Position numbers and translations under genes: made by a program. A stretch of DNA of 64,000 bases from Muscardinus avellanarius (taxonomy: Eukaryota; Chordata; Mammalia; Rodentia; Gliridae): positions 123,366,721-123,430,720 of the forward strand of contig OY726559.1 of the NCBI GenBank assembly GCA_963383645.1. The letters run 5' to 3'. The notes beneath the pieces are model-generated. The model saw nothing but the letters and a program-made list of their open reading frames with translations, did not search any database and had not been told where the DNA came from. Below are positions 43,361 through 54,790 of the stretch, in pieces. Positions within the stretch are counted from its first letter, which is position 1. Each line of letters starts with the position of its first letter.

Positions 43361-46300
43361 AACTAAATAAAGAAAGATTCATACTGTGGGTGTTCACCAC
43401 TAGAGAGCTAGGCCTGAATTATGTATTTTATGTTTCTCCCAAGAGCAGTTGTTAACTATTTCCAGATTTTCAGGCCAAGTTACCTACCTTCTAAAAAGAT
43501 AACCAAAGATCACTGTTACTGTTGCCTTTAGATACATATTCCTGAACTCCATACTTAAAAGTATAGACCACACCAGAAACAAGCGTTTGCAACTCCTATC
43601 TCACTGATCACTGAGCCCACTGTTTCCTTTGGCATCCTCTGTGTGCACCACAAAGGTAACTGGCCTTGGTAAAGGCTGCTCGGCTGCCACCCTCTGGCAC
43701 CCTCGGCCCAGCCACCTCTCAGCCTGGATCTTCCTTGGAAACAGGAATCATTTTCTCTTGCTGTCTTCTGGAGCTGGTGAGGAGATAGGTATTCAGTCAT
43801 TATTTCCTTCAAAGTGCTGAGAAATTTCTTAAAGCTAGACCCAGACATTTTTTGGTCATTCCTTCGAAGTTCACTAACACCTATTACATACCAGGGGATA
43901 GACTAGACTGTAGGGTTAATTGCTTGGCCTTTTAAAATTAAGATTCTGGTGGGGAACACTAATAATTACAAATATGGGAAGCATAATGGGAAGGTATTAC
44001 AGAAACATGAATTATACTCAGCTCCCTGCTTCCCCAGATGGCAACTGATCTCCAATTTCTTCCATGTTCAGGAGAGACTGCCAAGTACTAAAATTATTAC
44101 ATGTCACCAGGCACTGCCCCTCAAGTGTGGGGTTTAAATGTCTGCTTCTTTGCAGCTCTGTGGGCAAGAGAGCCACAGAAACACTCCAAGGAGGAAGAGT
44201 CCTGGCTCTTGGGCTGGGAGTCGAGATAGGTTGGTGATGGGGTGAGGTGGGCTGGCTGGCAGAGGCTTGCTTTGCGATGAACAACGGGCTCAGCCAAGTC
44301 AGTTAACTCCTTGGGATCTGGATGGTCTCATTCCTAAAACGGAGTTGGGCATGAGCCACATGTCCCCTAAAACATGTCTCTTAAAACAGAAATCCTGAGA
44401 AAAAATGAAATTTGGTGCTAAAATGAGTTTGGGGAATGTGGCATCATCTCTTTCTCCCCCTTTACCTTCTCTCCCATGGAAATTCAAAATTGCCCTTACA
44501 TATTAGAAATTCTGAGATGTCCTAGGGTAAGGAGTCCATTTACCTTTATTTAACCCAGCATTTCCCAAACGTATATGGTGGGGGATCCAATTTTATGTAA
44601 TAGCTATTAATATAGAAATGTTGGACTGGATGTTCATTGAAAAGCCAATAAACATTTATCAAGCGACTACTCTGTGCTCGGAAGTTACCTCTCAGGCTGC
44701 GTTAACATGCATTTATAATCCTATGATATCATCAACTCAATAGTGTAGCTGGAGATTTCCTGTAGGTGACACCTTCTAATTAATCTACCCACCGTTCCTC
44801 CCAGGAATGACTCCCTCTCTTCCAGAGGGCACCGTTGAAGTCATTAGTGATTTCTCACACTGGTGCCAAACTTCTTCTCTGCTTCTCGTAAGAGTTCAAG
44901 TCAGATCTAATTCTTTTAAGCAACATGGAAAAGCAGAGGGTTCGCCTGCAGCTGGCCTAACTCCCTCGTGATCCTAGCTCAGAAGATTGGACCGGCCTTT
45001 TGAGGCACGGGGCTCTTTGGAATGTTCATGCAAACATCATTTACTCATATTCTTTTCCTTTGAGTTCTAGGTGCTTTAAGAGTTTGGGTAAAATTCAGTT
45101 TATTTTAGGGAGATAGAAGTTTTGGCACGTGCTTCTTTTATACTGCTAGTTTTGAAAAACCCTCATCTGATCAGCTTGAAAATACTCATTTTGTCTTTTG
45201 CCACTTTGACGAAGGGAAACGGCATCACTTACGTGCTCTCCTGGGTGTCTTATTCTGCAGTTAGGAAGTAAGCTTTGACAGAGAGCCTGGTTTGCTTTAT
45301 TTTAAAGTCATTTTACTGAAGATTTGCAAAAGAAGACAGGACATGTAAGTGTGAGAGAGGAGACAGAGAGTACATGGGCTCACAGTGAGAAACACCATTG
45401 CCCCTCTAACTTTGATTTATCTAAACAGGAGGAAAGAAGAGTAGGCAGGAAGTTAGAATCTGCAAGCTAAGCATTCGAAAATCTGGATTCTATATTCTTT
45501 TTTTTTATTTTAAATTGACTCTCTTGCTGATCATAATGCCCAAGTGATAGTTTCTGATAAATATTATCTCTTCAGAGTTGTAGGACATCATTGTATGTCA
45601 AATGTACAGACTGATATTTTATGCAAGCCCAGCAGATTTCTGTGGATATGGGCCAGGAATTTTAATGAAAGAAAACATCAAAGATGCAGAAGAAATAAGA
45701 ATATTAGTCAAGGAAGATACACGGCGATGCTCTCTGATAACCCCTGGTATTGACATTAGAGCTCTGTGGGAGTAACTTAAATAAACATCTGGACACCAAG
45801 TTTAGACATTTTCAGTGACAAACCCCAGACAGATCTTTTCGACTAGCAATAATAAATATTTCAGAGGCTATATGAATCAACTGAAAATCCTGTTTTCAAT
45901 TATTCTAGTTTTATAAATAGAGCATAGTTAATTATTCAAGTATAGAGTTTCTTTTGAAGATTAGGTGAATTTTATATTTCCTTTGTCTATGTTATACTTC
46001 AGTTTTACTATTCATATCAAATTTATGTCTGTGTGTTCTAAAATAATATAGTTAGCTTGCCAGATACTATTAAATCACAATCCAGCTGAACTTGATTTTT
46101 TTATTATTTTATTTTCAGGAAAGACCTTCTTACAGCCCTCGGCACCATGGCTGAGGACTTGCTCAGCACGGCCAGCCCAGCGAGGGACACGAGTGGTAGT
46201 GGACGGGAGAGCTGCTTCCCGCTCTGATGGTCTGGTGGAGCGGGGCTCTCTGAGAGTCAGGAGTGCATGAGAAGAACAGTGGGCTGAGGATGCTTCGAGC

Positions 46301-46505
46301 AAGCTGAACTTTACAGAAAGCTTAGCAGAAGTAACAATAGCTGCGGAGCAGTGCCTGGGGCTCCATGTGGAGCCCTGTGGGGGTTTAGCATGAATTTACA
46401 CTGCACTTACAGGTTTCCCCCTAAAAGATGAAAACGAAAAAGGTAAATGTGATCAATTGCATATATTACTTCTGGAAAGCCGGGACACTATTAAAAGCCA
46501 CATTT
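43361..46505. other. Long repeat-poor intergenic block
   Basis: 3.1 kb with only an old antisense MIR (44640-44745, AATAAACATTTATCAAGCG). No gene is supported. The ORFs are short and without domains. It may contain conserved non-coding elements. Confidence 0.5.
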
Positions 46506-46681
46506 CTGGGTGTGGTGGCACCTGCCAGTACTTGGGAGGCTGAGAAGGAGGGTTGCAAGTTCAAGGCCAGCCTCAACAACCTAGCAGGGCAACTTAGTGA
46601 CACCCTGTTTCAAAATTAAGAAAAAATAAAGGTTTGATGCTCTAGCTCAGAGGTAGAACACCCTCAGATTCAGTCTCCAGT

Positions 46682-46684
<3 letters not shown>
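46506..46684 (+). mobile_element. B1-dID SINE
   Basis: CTGGGTGTGGTGGCACCTGC to CAGTCTCCAGTAACAC; the tail became (CA)n. Confidence 0.92.

Positions 46685-46729
<45 letters not shown>
46685..46729. repeat. (CA)n microsatellite at SINE tail
   Basis: 22 CA units. Confidence 0.98.
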
Positions 46730-46732
<3 letters not shown>

Positions 46733-47044
46733 CAATACTGATGATCCACTTTGACATTGAGATGGAAAGTGCGGTCAGAGTTGGCTTGATAACTACTGGG
46801 ACCTCGTCACCCAGTGCTTGCCAGACTATACTTGGTGAAATAGTGACGTACATACTTGCCTCTCCCCTCAGACCCCAACCATGTAAACTCAGGGCCTGGG
46901 AGTACTTCATTGCAGGGTCTGACACAGATGCTTTGAATGGAGAGGACCCACTTATGCTTCTGATAATTTGGGGAAGAGGAAGCTTTTTGCATAAGCCACA
47001 ATGTCTCAGTCTGTTCAATTTTAAGTCTAGGATGTGAAACAGGT
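46730..47044. other. Intergenic unique sequence
   Basis: Nothing recognised. Confidence 0.45.
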
Positions 47045-47362
47045 TTAGTGCCTCTAATTCAAAGATCCCGTATCTGAAATGTCCCAAATATGAAATGTTT
47101 TGAGCACTGACAGGACACCACAAGTGGAAAACTCTACATTATAAAACCCTATGCACAAAATTAATTAAAACAGTGTAGACGATACCTTCATTCCATTTGT
47201 ATAAGGTGTATATGAAACATAAATGATTTTGGTGTTTGGGCTTGGGTTCCATCCCCAAAATATCTCATTGTGTATATGTAGGTATTTCAAAATCTCCCCC
47301 AAAGTAAAAAATGTGAGACACTTCTGATCCTAAGCATTTCTGATAAAGGATATTCAACCTGT
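47045..47362 (-). mobile_element. Tigger-like non-autonomous DNA transposon
   Basis: Inverse orientation to the intron 1 copy. Contains ATATCTCATTGTGTATATG and ends GATATTCAACCTG|TA, a terminal inverted repeat with a TA target. Confidence 0.65.
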
Positions 47363-47646
47363 AATAGTAGCCAACACTTACTCACTACTGTGAGCACTGT
47401 ATAAGACCTATATCTTATAGGATATAGAAATGCCTGTGTATAATATAAAAGTCAAATATAAGGTTTATAATGAAAACAGCAATCTGCTTCCCAACCCTAT
47501 TTCATACCTAAGGCAACTACTTTGGTTATTTATCTCCAGATTTCTAAATAAAATGCTTATAATTTCATTTTTTAAAATAGACAATTATCTACTGACTTAA
47601 GAATGTATAGCTCCTATACTCTCCCTTATATTTCTCTCCCTATGTT
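47363..47646. other. Intergenic unique sequence
   Basis: Nothing recognised. Confidence 0.45.
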
Positions 47647-47655
47647 CTCCCAATT

Positions 47656-47948
47656 ATTATTATTATTATTTTTTTTGCGGTACTGGGGATGGAACCCAGG
47701 GGCATTCTACCTCTGAGCTACACCTCAGCCCTACATTTTTTTTTTTTTTCGGGTCTAGGGATGGAACCCAGGGGCATTCAACCTTCGAGCTACACCCTCT
47801 GTCCTATTTTTTATTCTTTATTTTGGATAGGGTCTCACTAGTTGCAAAGGGCCTCACTAAGTAGCTGAGGCTGTCCTCGAGCCGAGGTTCCTCCTGTTTC
47901 AACCTTCCAAATGCTGGGATTACAAGCGTGTACCACCATACCCGGCTC
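47656..47948 (-). mobile_element. Composite SINE: B1 head, ID, A-run, second ID
   Basis: Read on the minus strand: a B1-dID (47948-47736), a 14-A linker, then a further ID unit (47733-47668) and an A-tail. The 9-bp CTCCCAATT flanks the whole composite (47647-47655 and 47949-47957). Confidence 0.85.
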
Positions 47949-47957
47949 CTCCCAATT

Positions 47958-48355
47958 TTTGATTAAATATTCAGTGTTTACATTATAACTATTAACAAAT
48001 TTCCTATGGACAATATTTTCATAGTATCATAAGACTCCATTTCCTTCTTGTATGACTCGAGTTTGATTTGGAATCCATAGTCATTTAATTTATTTGCTTA
48101 ATTTTCTATGTGCCTAGAAAATTAAACCCCAGGCTTTCCCACAGAAGTATAAAGGTCCACTCCAGATAAGTCAGACAAACCACCATTAAGCTCTCTTCTT
48201 CCTGGAGCCATCCGTGGGGTCCTCTGCCTCTTGGTCTGCCACACACGGTCACTCTGCACCTGACCTTCATTCTCGCCCTGGAAGTTCTGTCTGCTTCACT
48301 CTATGGAACCCATTTCTGGATGTCATTGTATTTCTCAGTTTTCTCTCAAGAGTTG
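47958..48355. other. Intergenic unique sequence
   Basis: Nothing recognised. Confidence 0.45.
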
Positions 48356-49135
48356 GTGAATCAACTGTGTAGGTTGAATCAGCTTTGCTTTCCTGGGATG
48401 AAGCCAGCTTGGTTGTGGTGTACAATTTTCTGGATGAAGTTTTGAATAGCTAGTATTTTGTTTAGAGTTTTTGTATCTATGTTCATCAATGATATTGGTT
48501 TATAATTTTTTCTTGAGGTATCTTTATTTGGTTTGGGTATTAATATGATACTGGCCTCATAGAAAAAGTTTGGAAGAATTCCATCTTTTGTGATTTTATG
48601 GAACAACTTGTGGAGTATTAGGTTTAGTTCTCTAAAAGTTTTGTAGAATTCAGCTTGAAACCTGTCTGGACTTAAGCTTTTCTTTGATGGCAGAATTTTT
48701 ATTGCTGTTTCTATATCTTTGTTTGCTATTGACTGGTTTAAGTTTTCTGTTTCTTCTTGGTTCAATTTAGGCAGGTTATATGTGCTTAGAAATCTGTGTT
48801 TTTTTTCCCCATGTTTTCCAGTTTATTGAAATATAAAAGTTCAAAATAGTTTCTTATGATCCTATGAATTTCCCCACTGTCTGTGGTGATGTTTTTTTAA
48901 ATTTCTGATTTTAATAATTTGAGTTGACTCTTTTGATTAGGTTGACTAGCGGTCTGTTGATCTTGTTAGTGTTTAAAAAAACAGATTTTTGTTTTTTAAT
49001 CCTTTGGATTTTTTATTCTCTATTTCATTGATTTCTTCTCTGATTTTAATTCCATTGTCTATCTTCTCATTAGTCAGGTATTGGGTATCTTGGATAGATG
49101 TTATACTATTTTTATTCAGATTCATTAGAGTTTTA
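48356..49135 (-). pseudogene. L1 ORF2 reverse-transcriptase fragment
   Basis: The minus frame from 48765 contains [36 protein letters not shown] and GFIPGKQS, the N-terminal fingers of L1 reverse transcriptase. The catalytic YADD part is absent. More ORF2 sequence, with stops, lies to about 49135. Truncated at both ends. Confidence 0.93.
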
Positions 49136-49480
49136 AAAAACGTTCTCTTTGAATCATCTGTTTTTTTTTTTTTCCCTAGTACTTTCCTCCCTCTGCTTGC
49201 TTTTGGTCTCTATCCTGTTAGATGCTCCCTTCTGATTCTCCTGTCCTTATTGTCTAGTGAGTTGCTCATGGGCTAAGGAGGTCATAGGAGTGGGTGCCAA
49301 GTGAAGGAGACCTATCCTGTCTTTGGGAGATCCCCAAATGTTAGCATTTATTTACCTTTCAGGTTTTTCAGGATCTCCTACCTTTGAGGAATGTCCCTGG
49401 CTGCCAGGATTCAGGAGATGGTACTCCCCTACTCCTGCAGTCTCTCACTCCTCCCCATTCTTCATCATCTTTCTTCTTCC
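49136..49480. other. Intergenic unique sequence
   Basis: T-run at 49160, otherwise nothing recognised. Confidence 0.45.
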
Positions 49481-49513
<33 letters not shown>

Positions 49514-49550
49514 TACTACTAGTAGAAGTAATAATAGTGATAGTAATAGT
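49481..49550. repeat. (ATT)n / (TAG)n microsatellite with inverted symmetry
   Basis: ATT repeats (49481-49510) pass into ACT then AGT and AAT triplets around the palindrome ACTAGT. The two halves are partly complementary. It adjoins a SINE tail. Confidence 0.95.
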
Positions 49551-49724
49551 AGTACTGGGAATGGAACCCAGGCACATTTTACCTCTTAGCAATACTCCCA
49601 CAGCTCTTTTTATTTTTTATTTTGAAACAGGGGCTAAGTTGCTGAGGCTAGCCTTGAATCTGTAACCCTTCTGCCTCAACCTCCCAATTATTGGGATTAC
49701 AGGCATGCGGCACCACACCAGGCT
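49551..49724 (-). mobile_element. B1-dID SINE
   Basis: GTACTGGGAATGGAACCCAG, head complement ending GGCACCACACCAGGC. Confidence 0.92.
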
Positions 49725-50319
49725 CTCTTCACTTTTAATCAGTTGCTTCACCCTCCCCGTAGCCAGGCATTCTTGGGTGTCTACCGTAAGTTCTTAAGTC
49801 CCCCCTTCTCTGATCTCCCTCTCCAAATGGACCACCACCAGACTCGGGGGTTGGAAGAAGGATCTTGGCGTCTTTCCATCCCCTATGCACACCATCAGTG
49901 AAGCTTTCATTCTGAGCCCGCCTCTGGGGATGACTTGTAGAGAATCCCAGCACCTCCATTTCTGAGCCTCGCTGGGGTTTGGTGCTATAAACAGCCTCCT
50001 TTGGTTCCTCCCTTCTGCAGGCAATTAGACATCAGCTTTCTCTGTCCTAGTGAGTGGGTTCATGGGTGGGCACAATTTTTCTCCTTCCACTGTCATTTTG
50101 GTGGGGATTCAGGATAGGATGGATTTAAATGCATATACTCAATCTGCAGTGTTTAACTGGAAATCTTAAGCAATCTGTACAGCCACTTATAATGTAGGAA
50201 CAATTTGTATCCCTGTTTTACCAGCAGTAAAATAAGCACAGTGTAGGAAGCAATTAAGTTGGATCTTCAGTCAGGATCTGTCTGCCCTCTGCCGAAATGG
50301 ACTTTGAGGTCACCCAGGC
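49725..50319. other. Intergenic unique sequence
   Basis: No gene or repeat recognised. Confidence 0.45.
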
Positions 50320-50505
50320 AGTGTCCTTAACTCTGTCTGACATTACAACCACCCAGGGAGCCTTAAAAAAAGGCTAATACCCAGTCCACACTGAAATCAA
50401 TTCAGTGGGTCTCTGAGGAGGGCTCCAGGCCATGATGAGTTTTAACAGCTCCCCTGGGAGATTCTGATGTGTTTCCTGGGTCGAGGGCCATTGCTCTGGA
50501 TTCCC
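50320..50505 (+). mobile_element. MER5-like (hAT-Charlie) DNA transposon
   Basis: Diagnostic words ACCACCCAGGGAGCCTTAAA, ATTCAGTGGGTCTCTGAGG and CTGGGAGATTCTGATG. Non-coding. Confidence 0.7.
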
Positions 50506-51471
50506 CTGGAGCTTGGGATTCTTTCCATTACCTGCCTTTTAGAGCAGAGGATGACTGCAGTGTGGCCATATGGATCTCTCCGTGAGTGATTCCTGGATCC
50601 CAGGCTGCTTCCTCAAATGGCTCTCTACCCCCTTCTGCATCATTCACTTTTTTTACTGGCTCTCCTCAAAGTTGCCAGAATTAGCAAATAAAAACACAGG
50701 CCACCTATTTAAAATTGAATTTCAGGAAGACAACAAATACTCTTCTTAGCATAATGTCCCACGTAATATTTGTGACCTACTTCTACTAAACATTATTTGT
50801 TGATTTTTTTTGAAAGTCAAATTTCAAAGGGCTTCCTGTATTTTTTCTGGAGACCTTGGACTCAGAGCCTCTGTTTGCAGAACACGCAGGGTTAGCAGAG
50901 CCCTCCTGTGGAATCGGACTGCCTTCAGGACCTCTGCGTCCCCACAGGCTCCTCTTAGAACTGTACGAGGGGACTTGGGAACTACATGCAGCGAAGTCCA
51001 GCCTCGGTGTGCCCTCTACCCTCAGACTTCCCACCAGCCTCGCTTCGGCAAATCTCTTTCTTTAAGCCTGGCAGCCTGTGAGTGCAGCCTGTGAGTGCCG
51101 CCTCTCACTGTGTCCTAGCGTCTGGCCTGCCTCGTGGGATTCAGCATCTACTGCTTGGCCCAAAGAGAACGGCCCTGGATCACCACGTGTCCTGGTGTGT
51201 CTCACAGACCCACAGTGCTTGGCTTTTGTCAGCTGTAGCACGTGGACGCAGAAGCCACCGGCACGTTGCCAACACGTGATGGCAGGTGTGTGAAACACAC
51301 ATTCTAGGGGCACAGAAGAGTCTCCAAAGCTTGCTAAAGTCTGCAGACTAATACTTATTGCTACTTAGGAGAATGCAGAAAAAACAAGATTGATTCCTAT
51401 CCTTGAGAAGTTTGTGGTGTATAAAACTCTTGTAAAAATTGTGTACCTCTCTCTTAATAAAAATATTTTCT
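50506..51471. other. Intergenic unique sequence, GC-richer
   Basis: Short direct repeat GCCTGTGAGTGC at 51072 and 51087. Overlapping ORFs on both strands (50786-51313) have no recognisable domain. Confidence 0.45.
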
Positions 51472-51690
51472 GCTGGGCGTGGTGGCACACGCTTGTAATC
51501 CCCGCGCTTGGGAGTCTGAGACAGAAGGGTCGCACAGGTTCCAAGCCAGCCTCAGCTACTTAGTGAGGCTCTCAGCAACTAAGTGAGACCCTGTTTCCAA
51601 ACAAAAAAATATAAAATAGGTCTGGGAGTGTAGCCTGGAGGTAGAAAGCCTCTGGGCTCCACCCCCAGTACCACACACACAACCCCCCCA
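51472..51690 (+). mobile_element. B1-dID SINE
   Basis: GCTGGGCGTGGTGGCACACG to ACCCCCAGTACCACACAC. Confidence 0.95.
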
Positions 51691-53159
51691 CCCAAAGAAT
51701 AACAAATCCCAAAAGCCCTCTGCATGATTTTCAGGAGAAAGAGGGCCTGACGTGGTCCATGGCTGCTTGGCTGCCAAGGCCCTTGACCTGGGGCAGAGAC
51801 CATGTCTCCAGGAACTCTCTGCATTTCAGGACTTCTGTGGTTTCTCTATCCACTATTTAATTTCTTATTAAACTGGCGATTATCTTTCATGGAACAACAA
51901 AAAATATTTCCATTTTGGATGTCTTTCTTGGTTTATCACTTATTTGAACCTAGTTCCATATCTTGCCCTGCTGCTTTGTCTAAAACCTGTATTTTAATTT
52001 TTTAATGCAATTTATCCATTGCAACTCTTTTTCATGTCCCATAAAAATGATGGATAAGGGAAGGTAGATAAAGCTACAGATCAATCTTAGGTTCTGATAA
52101 TCTAATAAATGCTTGGAATCCCCATTTTCCAATTTACGACCTCTTGCCAATGATTTATGGCCCTCTAGTAAATTTTCTCTCCCACTTATCCAATATTTAT
52201 TGGAACATCTTGTTCTTAACAGACAAAGTACTGTATAAAACATCTGTCAAAACAAAAGCCAATTCAATTAAATATCTTTTACTTCCAAATCTACTTCTCT
52301 GGTTCTCTCTAGCATCCAGACTGTAAAACAGCAAGCCATGGCATGCAGAGCCTTTGAGCAAGGCTCAGGAGCATAAAATGTACTTGAAATATATTAAAAC
52401 AAATGTTAATCTGAGGGGAGTGAATAATCTGTACTCTGCCACACAGGTTAGACCTGTCCACACCAGTACGGGTCAGTCAGTGCTCCTGTTCTGCCCATCA
52501 GTCACGTGCTGTCACACCCGCCCCCCTCACAGACTTTAAAGGACTTTCTTCAGAAATAAAGTCCACTCACTTGGTAACAATTAGTTTAGTTATTAACCCA
52601 AAGATGTATTAACCACCAACTCCCCTCATCAGTCTGGAATAATCAAGTTCACTTATAGGACTGATATAATTCCAGCCCAAAGAAAATATATTGCTGTACA
52701 TCTTTAGACATTTTTTAATATCAAAGCAACCTAAGAGTCCAGTGCTATCTTTGAAGGGTCCAGATAAGCAAGTATAAACTGAAAGCTTTTCACTTGTTTA
52801 GACCCTGTTTTTCCTACCAACAAGTCCCACAGCAAAAAAAGAGCCCGATTCCATAAGACTTGCAGTGTTGAGAAGCAGCTCCGGGTCTTCTAAGGCAGGG
52901 GTTCACAGCTCTGGATTTCTTTTAGCATTTTCTTTGCATGCGAGAGTGAGAAATGCTCCAATCAGTGTCCTCGACCCCTCTTCTTGACCTGCAAACTCTG
53001 AGCTCTGTTCTGAAGGTCAGTTGATGGATGGTTGGAGCATGTGACTTAGTGCGCCCTGACTCCTAACATTTCCACAGTTTAATTTTCTCCAGAATTCAAG
53101 GTTCCAATTTTTTTTTTTTTTTTGCTGCTGCTAAATGCTCCCCAAATGTAACTTGGCTG
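51691..53159. other. Repeat-poor intergenic block
   Basis: Mostly A/T-rich unique DNA. T15 at 53110-53123. No gene is supported. It leads into the motif cluster at 53175. Confidence 0.5.
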
Positions 53160-53174
53160 ATGACATATTGAAAG

Positions 53175-53215
53175 CATATGTCTGTTTACCTCCATATTGA
53201 CGTCATCTCAGATAA
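53175..53215. promoter_or_regulatory. Candidate enhancer core: E-box, FOX, CRE and GATA words
   Basis: Within 41 bp: CATATG (53175-53180), TGTTTAC forkhead word (53183-53189), perfect CRE TGACGTCA (53198-53205) and AGATAA (53210-53215). It lies in repeat-free DNA about 21 kb downstream of POLR2M. Function is inferred from motif density only. Confidence 0.4.
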
Positions 53216-53220
53216 TACCA

Positions 53221-54654
53221 GGAATTGCGAGTGCGGGGAGCGGGCGAGGTAGGGTGGGAGTGGGGAATCTCACCAGAAAATGCCAGAAATATCCCAGGAG
53301 ATGACTCTATAGCATGTTGGATGGTAAAGTCGAAACTGAAAATACATATGTTAAGGGGAAAGAAAGCTTTCTGTTAACGAACAGCAAGAGTCCCAGAGCC
53401 ATTTTCTTTTCCATATGTGAACAAGTCTTTTCCATAGGAAGCTTTGCAGTGTTAACGGGAGACTTGTGTTAATTCACAGCACGGGCTAATTTTCCGCTAG
53501 ACTAATTTTCCCTTAGACTTAACCCTTGGACCATGATATTCCTATATTCATAGAGAGTTGGGATAGAATAGATAATTTCAGTCAACAGGATCTCAAACAG
53601 CAAAATTGGGAGCAAGCGGCTGGGCACGGAGGCCCTGAAGCCACTGCCAGCTATGCCCGTTTTCCTGCTTTGTTGAGTGAAGGCAGCTGCCCGAGGGTGC
53701 CACCCAGGGCTGCCACCTGCCCCGCAGCCTCCGCCGCCTGGCTCCCGAGCCCAGGGACCCTCTTCACCAAGAGCACCAGCTTCCAGACCCATCTGCACGC
53801 CTTTGATATTTGCTGCCTGAATGGTGTTGGGCAAGTGACTCGGCCTTTTTGTACCTTGCTCTTCTTACCTGTAAATTGTTTTGTGTATATCAAATCCCAC
53901 GATGCACACAAAGCACCATTACAGCACTCAGGCCCTATTAGGCTCTCCTTATAGGAGAACCTGCTCTCCTATTGGGGTGCAGGGTCCCGGTCTGCCTGCC
54001 CGGCTGGGGTGAGTGAGCCTGCGTGGTGATACCCCACATCTCCCTTTGCATCTCCACGCAGGGCCTTGACTCGGCAGTGGGGCCTCCTGAGTGCACGGTG
54101 TGGAAGTGAAGGTGGCCCGTCCGGCCAGGGCAGCCTGGCTTGAAAGGCCACCAGATGGCGGCAAAATACACCAAAGAGCTCTCACACAGGTTCTGACAGC
54201 TGTTGCTGGGTGCAGACCCCGGAGATGCAGCAGAAGCCGGAGGGGGGCAGCCCTGCCCTCCTGGACCCAGCTTGGCAGGGGAGAGAGCTGCGCACGAGTA
54301 CTGTCCTCGACTCTCCCATGGAGGCACTTTTGGTTTTTCTATTTTGCTGGCCGCTGGTACTGTCTCTTCCCTAAACTGTTTGCTCAGCCCCACCCTGGCC
54401 TCAAGATCGGGCCATTTCTCCAAACTGTATCTTGACTTCTGTCATAAGTCTCCACCACACTCATTGCTAAGTCCTTGGCCCAGCGACCCATGGGGCTGAT
54501 GACCTACACGGAGCAGAGAGAACTCTGTCTTGTCTGCACATTCGAAGTGGATTCTTCAGAGCAGGGCAAAATGGGAACAATTCCTAGGGAATCTCCATCT
54601 CCCCAGTATTCCTACCAATAAATAGTAGTTCCTGTAATTTAGATAATATTGAAC
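53221..54654. other. Intergenic unique sequence, partly GC-rich
   Basis: GC-rich at 53630-53780 and 53950-54380. Long ORFs occur on both strands (for example 53938-54423 minus), but none shows a recognisable domain or good start. Holds the CTCF-type site. Confidence 0.45.
54148..54162 (+). promoter_or_regulatory. CTCF consensus site
   Basis: CCACCAGATGGCGGC fits the core CCASYAGRKGGCRSY at every position. It lies in unique GC-rich DNA, not in a repeat. Confidence 0.6.
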
Positions 54655-54790
54655 TTTCAGTGTGGAAAGCACAAGGCACTATCTCACTCATTCTTCTTAG
54701 TCAGCCTTTGCAATAAGAACAATTGCCCTGATTTTATAGACAAGGAAAGTGAGACTTATCAAGGCCGTGCAGTGTCAGCAGCCAGTGTAA
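54655..54790 (-). mobile_element. MIR fragment
   Basis: TTGCCCTGATTTTATAGAC then AAGGAAAGTGAGAC, the complement of the MIR 3' half. Confidence 0.65.

Noticed and set aside
46060..46340. Exon-like GC-rich patch after a pyrimidine tract (ATTTTCAG at 46117)
   Set aside because: An acceptor-like site is present, but no matching donor, conserved peptide or neighbouring exon could be found.
53938..54423. 161-codon minus-strand ORF in GC-rich DNA
   Set aside because: No recognisable domain, and competing long ORFs occur on both strands, as expected of GC-rich sequence with few stops. No splice or promoter context.
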